NCBI GenBank assembly: GCA_021793335.1
Contig: JAJYSW010000027.1
Location: 1-19,867, forward strand
Origin: Actinomycetes bacterium
GTDB taxonomy: Bacteria > Actinomycetota > Actinomycetes > Mycobacteriales > Micromonosporaceae
Direction: 5' to 3'
DNA: 19,867 bases
Shown here: positions 1 to 6,396 of the stretch, in pieces
Numbering within the stretch: the stretch's first letter is position 1
Layout of the letters: each line of letters starts with the position of its first letter
The notes under the pieces: model-generated
The model's input: the letters and a program-made list of their open reading frames with translations, nothing else
Told to the model about the DNA's origin: nothing
Databases searched by the model: none
Translations under genes and position numbers: made by a program

Positions 1-58
1 TGGCCTCACGATCGGGGACGACGGCGTTGAGCCGGCCGAATGCCGCCGCGTTCACCAC
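1..58 (-). CDS. Possible 5' end of a gene cut off by the window edge
   Basis: A minus-strand reading frame begins at tandem GTG codons (58-53) and stays open to the left edge. Its short translation starts MVNAAAFGRLNAVVP, and nearly every codon ends in G or C, as in the real genes of this window. There is no visible ribosome-binding site, and only 19 codons can be read, so no family can be named. It may equally be a chance open frame. Confidence 0.2.
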   Translation of the reverse strand, partial: MVNAAAFGRLNAVVPDREA

Positions 59-810
59 CGTGCGGCAGCGCGATCGGGGGCCGCTGGTCCACGGCCGCGA
101 ACAGGGAGCACAAGATAGTCCTATAAGGATTACCGGATTCCAGGGTGCGGCATGTCGCCGCTCAACGCCCGATCGGCGACCTCGGGTCACGCGAATCGTC
201 GGATCTCCGCTCGTTCAAAAAGCGGCGCGAATGATCGCATCGCATCGCTGATGCAGTGGAGACGTCCGCCGAACACAAGACGCCCATGGCGGCATGGACG
301 CTCACCACGGGCGGCCCGATCGCGGGCCTCGCGGACCATGGACATTCCCATTGACCGACGGCAACGCCACCCGTGCATCGGCCGTTTCCATCATGACTCC
401 TCCGATGTCAGCGGCTGTTCGTGCAGAACCTAGCACCGGAGGGATATTTGAATGTGAAATCCTCAAAAAAGGAGGGGACCGTCGGCGCGCAAGCCGGTTG
501 GCCTGCGGGGCCGCCGCGAGTGGCGCGGCCGCCGAGACGTGGAGATACTCCGGAACGAGCGGGTTTCGGGACCGCGGCCCCGCGGCGAGGGACATTCCCG
601 GTCGAAGAGTGAATGAGATTCCCGAAACTCCGGCGGATCACCGCCGCACGCATTACTGTGGAGCCGCATCGGGCGATGCGGCATGGAGACGATGCCACCG
701 GCCCGAATACCGATCGCGATTTCCGCGGAACGCTCCTTCGGTCGGCTCCGCGAGCCCACCGAGAAAAGTCGCACGCGACTTCCCTAATCATCCATAAGCG
801 AGTGATCACC
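59..810. other. Long stretch without a convincing gene
   Basis: About 750 bases separate the left edge from the first clear gene. The open frames here translate to Arg/Ser/Pro-rich strings typical of antisense or non-coding high-GC DNA, and I recognise no family in them. The one notable spot is 438-477, which has two Shine-Dalgarno-like purine runs (GGAGGGA at 438-444 and an A-rich GGAGGGG at 465-477). Near the first is a start-stop pair (ATGTGA, 452-457) and an overlapping GTG (454) that opens a 52-codon frame ending at 612. The stop of that frame abuts an ATG at 613 that is in frame with the downstream membrane protein gene. This may be a leader region for that gene. Confidence 0.4.
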
Positions 811-1869
811 ATGCCCGAAGACCGCGCGACCGGGACGACGGCGGCCGACACCGCCGAACACGTCCGATCCGCGATCAAGCCCCGTGCCGCGCTGCTGCTG
901 CTCGGCGTCCTGGTCCTCCACCTCGCATTCACCTTCAGCTACGTCGGCGCCTTCCACAACCCCAAACCCCATGAGATCCCGATGGGCGTCGTCGCCCCGT
1001 CCGGGGCTCCCGCGGGCACCGCCGAGAAAGCCGCCGACCAGTTCAACGAGATCGCAGAGCATCCGATCGACGCACGCGTCGTCGGCGACGAAACGGAGGC
1101 TCGCGCGAAGATCCGGGACCGGAAGCTCACCGGCGCGCTGATCCTGGACGACGCCGGTTCGGCGCGGCTGCTCGTCGCCGGGGCGGAGGGCACGGCGTTG
1201 GCCGACGCCCTCGAAGCCGTCGTCGACGCGGCCGCGCAGGAGCAGCAGATGTCGGTGACGACCGATGACATCGTGCCCGCCGACCCCAAGGACGGCAACG
1301 GAGTGACCGCGTTCTTCCTCGCGCTGGGGCTGGTCATCGGCGGGTACCTCGCGGCATCGGTCCTGACGATCAGCGTGGGCGCCATGCCGCTGACGCTCTC
1401 CCGCGCGATGGTGCGGCTGGCCGCGGTCGCGGTATACGCGTTCGTCTCCTCCATCGTGGCCGCACTGATCGTCGAACACGTATTCAACGCTTTGACCGGG
1501 CATTTCTGGGGCCTGGTCGGCTTCGGTTCGCTCCTGGTCTTCGCGATCTGCGCCTTCACGATGGCCTTGCAGGCGCTCACCGGCATCGTCGGCATCGGCA
1601 TCGCGATGTTCCTCTTCGTGGTCCTCGGCAGCCCCAGTGGGGGCGGTGCGTACGCGAGTCAACTGCTGCCGTCGCCGTGGCGGGAAATGGGCCCCTTCCT
1701 GCCCCCTGGCGCCGGTACCTCCGGCATGCGCGGCATCGCCTATTTCGACGGCTCCGGCCTGCAAAGGCCCATGCTCGTCCTATGCGGATACCTGGTGCTC
1801 GGGCTCGCCGTCCTCATCATCGGCGCTCTCGTGGCACAGCGCCGCTCCAAGCGGTCCCCGGCGGCTTGA
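811..1869 (+). CDS. DUF3533 / YhgE-Pip-like multi-pass membrane protein
   Basis: A 352-residue integral membrane protein. One membrane segment lies near the N-terminus (about 25-46), then an extracytoplasmic domain (about 47-160), then five more segments (about 165-187, 198-221, 232-252, 256-275 and 321-343). This is the layout of the DUF3533/ABC-2-permease-like group that includes YhgE/Pip. The Pro-rich loop at 287-314 (LPSPWREMGPFLPPGAG, then a YFDG motif) is characteristic of that group in actinomycetes. The substrate is unknown; relatives are loosely linked to export or phage infection. I chose the ATG at 811 because it places the first membrane helix about 25 residues in. The frame is open back to an ATG at 613, but the extra 66 residues look non-coding. 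No ATPase partner is adjacent, so export by an ABC mechanism is not supported here. Confidence 0.8.
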   Translation: MPEDRATGTTAADTAEHVRSAIKPRAALLLLGVLVLHLAFTFSYVGAFHNPKPHEIPMGVVAPSGAPAGTAEKAADQFNEIAEHPIDARVVGDETEARAKIRDRKLTGALILDDAGSARLLVAGAEGTALADALEAVVDAAAQEQQMSVTTDDIVPADPKDGNGVTAFFLALGLVIGGYLAASVLTISVGAMPLTLSRAMVRLAAVAVYAFVSSIVAALIVEHVFNALTGHFWGLVGFGSLLVFAICAFTMALQALTGIVGIGIAMFLFVVLGSPSGGGAYASQLLPSPWREMGPFLPPGAGTSGMRGIAYFDGSGLQRPMLVLCGYLVLGLAVLIIGALVAQRRSKRSPAA

Positions 1870-1874
1870 CCCGA

Positions 1875-1921
1875 CGCCGCGCACCGGGAACGGCCCTTCC
1901 AGCGGTTCCCCGTGCGCGGCG
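1875..1921. terminator. Large hairpin between convergent genes
   Basis: A 17-base arm (1875-1891) pairs with 1905-1921 with a single mismatch around a 13-base loop. It sits between the stop of the DUF3533-like gene (1869) and the stop of the MgtC-like gene (1927). No U-run follows on either strand, which is usual in high-GC actinomycetes. It probably acts as a bidirectional terminator or mRNA 3'-end stabiliser. Confidence 0.7.
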
Positions 1922-1926
1922 GGCGG

Positions 1927-2592
1927 TCAGAGTTCTTCGAAGGCCGCGGCCACGACACCGCGCTGCTTGATCAGCAGCGAGGTCAGCTCGGTTATCGCGC
2001 CCCTGCCGTACAGCGTCAGCGTGGTGCCGCGCTCGCCTTCGCCGTCGACCCGCTCGGGAGCGATCTCGGTGACGGTGAAGCCGCGGTCGGTGCAGGCGGC
2101 GAGAGCCTCGGTGAGCGCCCCGGTCGAGGTGTAGGTCAGGTGCAGCTTCCCCGAGTGCCGGGCGTGCCGGGCGATGAGCCGCTCCACCGGGCTGAGGCCG
2201 GTGACGACGAGCAGGTGCATGGCCGCCACGGCGAGCGCGAGGAGCGGGAGCCCTGCGGCGCAGGCTATGCCGATGGCGGTGGTGACCCAGATGGACGCGG
2301 CCGTGGTCATCCCGAACACGAGGTTGCGTTGGACGAAGATCACGCCCGCGCCGAGAAAGCCGATCCCGGTCACCACTTGGGCGGCGATGCGGGCCGGGTC
2401 GATGCCGGGCGTGCCGGTGATGACCTCGGCGAAGCCGAAACGCCCGGCGGTGACGAACAGGGCCGAGCCGACGGCGATGAGCGCGTGCGTGCGCATCCCG
2501 GCGGCCTTGCCCTGGTATTCGCGTTCGGCGCCCACCAGGATGCCCAGTCCCATGGCCAGCGCGAGCAGACCGAGCTGTCCCCAAAAACCCAT
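1927..2592 (-). CDS. MgtC/SapB family membrane protein
   Basis: A 221-residue protein with the MgtC/SapB signature. Residues 20-36 carry VGAEREYQGKAAGMRTH, followed by the small-residue-rich helix around 38-48, TGIGFLGAGVIF (75-86) and GMTTAASIW (94-102). Four to five hydrophobic helices fill the first 135 residues. A soluble C-terminal domain (about 147-221) resembles the ACT-like tail of longer MgtC proteins. MgtC of Salmonella and Mycobacterium supports growth in low magnesium and inside macrophages, largely by restraining the F-ATP synthase; a direct transport role is doubtful. The function here is inferred from family only. It starts 28 bases after the stop of the ThDP enzyme on the same strand, so co-transcription is likely. 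No strong ribosome-binding site is visible before the ATG. Confidence 0.88.
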   Translation of the reverse strand: MGFWGQLGLLALAMGLGILVGAEREYQGKAAGMRTHALIAVGSALFVTAGRFGFAEVITGTPGIDPARIAAQVVTGIGFLGAGVIFVQRNLVFGMTTAASIWVTTAIGIACAAGLPLLALAVAAMHLLVVTGLSPVERLIARHARHSGKLHLTYTSTGALTEALAACTDRGFTVTEIAPERVDGEGERGTTLTLYGRGAITELTSLLIKQRGVVAAAFEEL

Positions 2593-2620
2593 GTGCGCTC
2601 TCGTTTCTCACGCCGCCGTC

Positions 2621-4411
2621 TCAGCCGCGGCCGGGCATCATCTCCTGGACCTTGGTCTTGGCCCCTTGGATGAACACGCGCCAGGCTTCGGGATCGCCTT
2701 TGAGCAGCGCCTCGGTGGTCGAGGTGATCTGCGAGAGGGTGGCGTGCGGCGGGATCGGCGGCACGGCGGGATCGCAGCGGACGTCGAGGACGACGGGTTT
2801 ATCGGCCGCGAACGCCCGGTCCCAGGCGTCTGCGAGGTCCGCCGGGTCGTCGACGGCGATGCCTTCGAGTCCGATGGCGTGCGCGAAGTCCGCGTAGGAG
2901 ATCTGCGGGAGGCTCTGCGACTCCTCGAATTTGGGCGAGCCTCCCATGGCGCGCAGTTCCCAGGTGACCTGGTTGAGGTCGCCGTTGTTGAACACGCAGA
3001 CGACCAGGCGCGGGTCCGGCCACAGGTTCCGGTACCGGCCGGCGGTGATGAGCTCGGCGAGGCCGTTCATCTGCATCGCGCCGTCGCCGACGAGGGCGAC
3101 GGCAGGGCGGTCGGGGAAGGCGAACTTGGCGCCGATCGCGTAGGGCACGCCGCACCCCATGGAGGCGAGCGTGCCCGATAGGGAGCCGCGCATGGTCCCG
3201 CGCATCTTGAGGTTGCGGGCGTACCAGTTGGTGGAGGTGCCCGAGTCGGCGGTGACGACGGCGTCGTGGGGAATCCGCTCGGACAGCTCGTGGACGACGC
3301 GCATGGGGTTGACCGGTTCGGCTTCGAGCATGGCCTGCCGTCCGAGGGTCTCCCACCAGGCGGCGACGTTGTCCTCGACGGTGTCGCGCCAGCGGCGCCT
3401 GGGTCGCCGGTCGAGCTTGGGCAGGAGCGCGCCGAGCGTGGCCTTCGCGTCGCCGACGAGGTTGACCTCGGTGGGGTAGCGCATGCCGATCAGGGAGCCG
3501 TCGCGGTCGATCTGGACGGCTTTGGCCTTCCCGAACTCGGGGAGGAACTGGCTGTAGGGCATGTTGGAGCCGACGATGAGGAGGGTGTCGCAGTCGCGCA
3601 TGAGCTCGTAGCTGGGGCGGGTGCCGAGCAGGCCGATCGCGCCGGTGACGTAGGGCAGGTCGTCGGGCAGGACGTCCTTGCCGAGGAGGGCTTTGGCGAC
3701 GCCGGCGCCGGTGAACTCGGCGAGGAGCATGAGCTCTTCGGCCGCGTCCCGGGCTCCCTGTCCGGCGAGGATGGCGATCTTCTCGCCGGCGTTGAGGATG
3801 CCGGCGGCGCGGTCGAGATCGCCTTCGTCGGGCGTGACGCGGGCGTGCCCGTGCGAGGGGTCGGAGGAGGGCACCTGCCTGAATTCGTGTTCGGGCGGAC
3901 GGTACCGGACCTGTTGGACGTCGGCGGGGACGATGACGGCGGTCGGGGCCCGGCGGGACTCGGCGGTGCGGAAGGCCCGGTCGAGGGCGAGGGGCAGCTG
4001 TTCGGGAACGTTGACCTCGGCGAGGTATTCGGAGGCGACGTCTTTGAACAGCGTCTGGAGATCGACCTCTTGCTGGTAGCTGCCGCCCATGGCGCTGCGG
4101 TCGGTCTGGCCGATGATGGCGACGACGGGTACGTGGTCGAGTTTGGCGTCGTAGAGGCCGTTGAGGAGGTGGATCGCGCCGGGGCCGGAGGTGGCCATGC
4201 ACACGCCGGTGCGGCCGGAGAATTTGGCGTAGCCGACGGCCTGGAAGGCGGACATCTCCTCGTGGCGGGATTGGACGAACTTGGGATCGTCGTCGGCGGC
4301 CGCGAAGGCGGTGATGATGCCGTTGATGCCGTCTCCGGGGTAGCCGAAGACCTGCGCGACACCCCATTCGCGGAGTCGCTGGAGGATGTAGTCGCCGACT
4401 GTCGCGGCCAT
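2621..4411 (-). CDS. poxB: Pyruvate dehydrogenase (quinone)/pyruvate oxidase-like ThDP enzyme
   Basis: A 596-residue thiamine-diphosphate enzyme of the PoxB/acetolactate synthase superfamily. The N-terminal Pyr domain (about 1-175) has GYPGDGINGI (23-32) and the cofactor-activating Glu in the HEE motif (50-52). A central FAD/nucleotide-type domain spans about 190-335. The C-terminal PP domain holds VGDGAMQMNG (441-450) with NN at 475-476, the Mg-ThDP site. PoxB-type enzymes oxidatively decarboxylate pyruvate to acetate and CO2 and pass electrons to membrane quinone; many actinobacterial homologues are annotated only as ThDP-requiring proteins, so the substrate is inferred. The frame is open further upstream, but that part lies antisense-frame within mshB. 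The ATG at 4411 is preceded by AGAGGGGG with a 6-base spacer and begins the conserved domain. It lies 74 bases after mshB and 28 before the MgtC-like gene. Confidence 0.88.
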   Translation of the reverse strand: MAATVGDYILQRLREWGVAQVFGYPGDGINGIITAFAAADDDPKFVQSRHEEMSAFQAVGYAKFSGRTGVCMATSGPGAIHLLNGLYDAKLDHVPVVAIIGQTDRSAMGGSYQQEVDLQTLFKDVASEYLAEVNVPEQLPLALDRAFRTAESRRAPTAVIVPADVQQVRYRPPEHEFRQVPSSDPSHGHARVTPDEGDLDRAAGILNAGEKIAILAGQGARDAAEELMLLAEFTGAGVAKALLGKDVLPDDLPYVTGAIGLLGTRPSYELMRDCDTLLIVGSNMPYSQFLPEFGKAKAVQIDRDGSLIGMRYPTEVNLVGDAKATLGALLPKLDRRPRRRWRDTVEDNVAAWWETLGRQAMLEAEPVNPMRVVHELSERIPHDAVVTADSGTSTNWYARNLKMRGTMRGSLSGTLASMGCGVPYAIGAKFAFPDRPAVALVGDGAMQMNGLAELITAGRYRNLWPDPRLVVCVFNNGDLNQVTWELRAMGGSPKFEESQSLPQISYADFAHAIGLEGIAVDDPADLADAWDRAFAADKPVVLDVRCDPAVPPIPPHATLSQITSTTEALLKGDPEAWRVFIQGAKTKVQEMMPGRG

Positions 4412-4485
4412 GGCGGGCCCCCTCTGATCGCTGTGTGCGGGAGGGACGGTTACCCGCGGGCCGGGTCGCTCAATCCTCGCCGGTG

Positions 4486-5367
4486 TCAGGCGAGCAGGTC
4501 GCTCTCCCAGCCGTGGGGGCCGCGGCCGGTGCCTTTCGGTCCCTTGACGAGTCGGTAGTGCTCGGCGCCCATGGACGCGGCGCCGAGGCGTTCGCCGAGG
4601 ACGTGGAGCCAGTCGCCTTCGGCGATCTGCGTGCGGTAGGCGCGCATGGCGGCCATCTTGCGTTCGGCGGCGGCCCGGTCGCCGCCGATGCAGGCGTCGA
4701 CTTCGTCGTCGCCGACGCCGAAGGGCAGTTCGTCGACGGAGGCGACGCCTTCGAAGGGGTTGTCGGTGGCGTCGGCGAACGCGTCGAAGTGTTCGGCGAG
4801 GACGCTCCTTGGCATGGTGGTCCAGTAGTGCTTGCGGATGTCGTGGGCCTCGCCGAGTTCGGGCCGCCGGGCGGGGTCGGCCGCGATCTCGGCGGCGCGC
4901 GTGGCCACGCGGTGGGCCTGGATGTGGTCGGGATGGCCGTAGAAGCCGTCCGGGTCGTAGGTGACCAGGACTTCGGGGCGGCGGTCGCGGATGATGCGGA
5001 CGAGATCGGCGGCGGCGTCCTCGACGTCGGCGCGCCAGAAGGCGCGTGGGTGATCGTTCGAGGCCAGGCCCATCATGCCCGAGTCCCGCCAGCGTCCGAC
5101 GCCGCCGAGGAAGACGGTGTCGGTGACGCCGAGGGCTTCGGTGGCGTGCCGGTACTCCCAGTAGCGGAAGCCGCCGAGCTGGTCGGCTTCGGCGGCGGCG
5201 AGCATGGCCAGCTCGGGGACGCGAACCTCGCCCTCTTCGCCGAGGGTGCAGGTGACGACCGTGACGTGGGCGTCGGGCCGGGCCGCGTAGTGGGCGAGGG
5301 TGCCGCCGGTGCCGACGGTCTCGTCGTCGGGGTGGGCGTGGACGAACAGGATGCCGCGCTCGGTCAT
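4486..5367 (-). CDS. mshB: N-acetyl-GlcN-inositol deacetylase MshB (mycothiol synthesis)
   Basis: A 293-residue LmbE/PIG-L-type zinc deacetylase. The metal-binding HAHPDDE motif lies at residues 10-16, and GHPDHIQAHR (144-153) supplies the second zinc-binding histidine. Length and motifs fit MshB, which removes acetate from GlcNAc-inositol, the second step of mycothiol synthesis in actinobacteria. The related mycothiol-conjugate amidase (Mca) shares these motifs and is the main alternative; the C-terminal region and length favour MshB. I chose the ATG at 5367, which puts the catalytic motif ten residues in as in known homologues. An in-frame start at 5418 would add 17 non-conserved residues. 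There is no Shine-Dalgarno sequence, but a TANNNT box ends 7 bases before the ATG, suggesting a leaderless mRNA. It is divergent from sdhC. Confidence 0.85.
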   Translation of the reverse strand: MTERGILFVHAHPDDETVGTGGTLAHYAARPDAHVTVVTCTLGEEGEVRVPELAMLAAAEADQLGGFRYWEYRHATEALGVTDTVFLGGVGRWRDSGMMGLASNDHPRAFWRADVEDAAADLVRIIRDRRPEVLVTYDPDGFYGHPDHIQAHRVATRAAEIAADPARRPELGEAHDIRKHYWTTMPRSVLAEHFDAFADATDNPFEGVASVDELPFGVGDDEVDACIGGDRAAAERKMAAMRAYRTQIAEGDWLHVLGERLGAASMGAEHYRLVKGPKGTGRGPHGWESDLLA

Positions 5368-5373
5368 GGGCCA

Positions 5374-5379
5374 AGAGTA
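5374..5379 (-). promoter_or_regulatory. Candidate -10 box for leaderless mshB transcript
   Basis: TACTCT on the minus strand fits the actinobacterial TANNNT -10 pattern and lies six bases before the ATG at 5367. This would put the transcription start at or next to the A of the start codon. The absence of any Shine-Dalgarno sequence agrees. No good -35 hexamer is visible. Confidence 0.4.
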
Positions 5380-5468
5380 GCCGTGCGGACCGGCCTCATG
5401 AGCGCGCAGCGGCCACACGGACCACTGATGAAACTCTGAACATTACCGCCACAAATTGAAAATTGCTC

Positions 5469-5482
5469 GTGATTGTGATCAA
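5469..5482. promoter_or_regulatory. FNR/Crp-like palindrome upstream of sdhCAB
   Basis: GTGATTGTGATCAA matches the FNR half-site consensus TTGAT-N4-ATCAA in nine of ten positions and also resembles Crp/GlxR sites. It is centred about 50 bases upstream of the transcription start predicted from the -10 box at 5513, a position where Crp/FNR-family proteins can activate. This is inference from pattern and position. Confidence 0.4.
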
Positions 5483-5487
5483 CCCCA

Positions 5488-5518
5488 TTGCCCGAACGTC
5501 GGCCATTGACGCTATCCT
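5488..5518 (+). promoter_or_regulatory. Candidate promoter of the sdhCAB operon
   Basis: TTGCCC (5488-5493) and TATCCT (5513-5518) are separated by 19 bases, about 57 bases before the sdhC start. The -10 element is reasonable, while the spacer is longer than ideal. It is the best promoter-like pair in the short divergent region between mshB and sdhC. Confidence 0.4.
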
Positions 5519-5575
5519 GCGCTGAGCGAGCACTCCCGCCCGCACTGTCCGGTATTTCCGCGCGAAGGGGCGCCG

Positions 5576-6382
5576 ATGAGCACCACCGACGACACGTCAG
5601 TCTCCGCACCACCGCGCGCCGCCATCGAGGCGCGCACCCTCAGAACCGACAACTGGATGCGCGTCCCGGTGCTCACCGTCCTCGGCCTCACCGCCTGGGT
5701 CGCATACGCGACCTTCCGCGTGTTCTACCAGGGCAATTACTGGGTGGCCGACTACCACTACCTGACGCCGTTCTACTCGCCGTGCTTCTCGGTCGGCTGC
5801 GTCCCCGAATCGGCCCACTTCGGGAGGTTCCTGCCGGACCACCCGCTCCTGCCCTATGCGGCGCTGAGCCTGCCGTTCCTGTTGGCGTTCCGACTCACCT
5901 GCTACTACTACCGCAAGGCGTACTATCGCTCGTTCTGGCTCTCCCCGCCCGCCTGCGCCGTCCCCGACGGCCACGCGAAGTACACCGGCGAGACCCGCCT
6001 GCCCCTGATCGGCCAGAACCTGCACCGCTACTTCTTCTACGTCGCCTTGCTGATCACGCTGGTCAACACCTACGACGCGATCCTGGCCTTCCAATCCCCC
6101 GCCGGATTCGGGTTCGGCCTGGGGAACCTGGTGCTGCTGGGCAACGTGGCGCTGCTGTGGTGCTACACCTTCGGGTGCCACTCGTGCCGCCACGTCATGG
6201 GCGGAAAGCTGCGGCACTTCTCGAAGCACCCAGTGCGCTATCGACTGTGGACCATAGCGAGCGTTTTGAACAACCGCCACATGATGTGGGCCTGGATCAC
6301 CCTCGGCTCGCTGATGCTGACCGACTTCTACGTCATGGCGGTCTCGGCCGGCTGGATCTCCGACCTCCGTTTCATCAACTAG
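5576..6382 (+). CDS. sdhC: Succinate dehydrogenase (Sdh1-type) membrane anchor subunit
   Basis: A 268-residue membrane protein with about five hydrophobic segments (near 30-50, 92-108, 150-172, 182-200 and 238-258). As the first gene of a C-A-B operon it matches the anchor of mycobacterial Sdh1 (Rv0249c type) rather than the short SdhC/SdhD pair. It holds quinone-reducing chemistry in the membrane and docks the SdhAB dimer. Candidate cofactor ligands are H150, the CHSCRH cluster (201-206), H235 near the last helix, and C70/C75 in a conserved YSPCFSVGC stretch. The ATG is preceded by GAAGGGGC at suitable spacing. The stop is 14 bases before sdhA, whose ribosome-binding site overlaps it, so the genes are translationally close. 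Assignment rests on context and overall resemblance, as anchors diverge fast. Confidence 0.85.
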   Translation: MSTTDDTSVSAPPRAAIEARTLRTDNWMRVPVLTVLGLTAWVAYATFRVFYQGNYWVADYHYLTPFYSPCFSVGCVPESAHFGRFLPDHPLLPYAALSLPFLLAFRLTCYYYRKAYYRSFWLSPPACAVPDGHAKYTGETRLPLIGQNLHRYFFYVALLITLVNTYDAILAFQSPAGFGFGLGNLVLLGNVALLWCYTFGCHSCRHVMGGKLRHFSKHPVRYRLWTIASVLNNRHMMWAWITLGSLMLTDFYVMAVSAGWISDLRFIN

Positions 6383-6396
6383 AAGGTAGTCAAGCG

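Noticed and set aside
3266..4558. Long plus-strand frame of 430 codons opposite the ThDP enzyme
   Set aside because: Gly/Val/Glu/Asp-rich antisense translation typical of high-GC coding DNA; no family resemblance, and the opposite strand has a certain gene.
2621..5374. A continuous 917-codon minus-strand frame that could be read as one giant fusion protein
   Set aside because: The part beyond 4411 is Arg-rich and lies out of frame over mshB, which has clear catalytic motifs. A good ribosome-binding site and the ThDP-enzyme N-terminus start at 4411.
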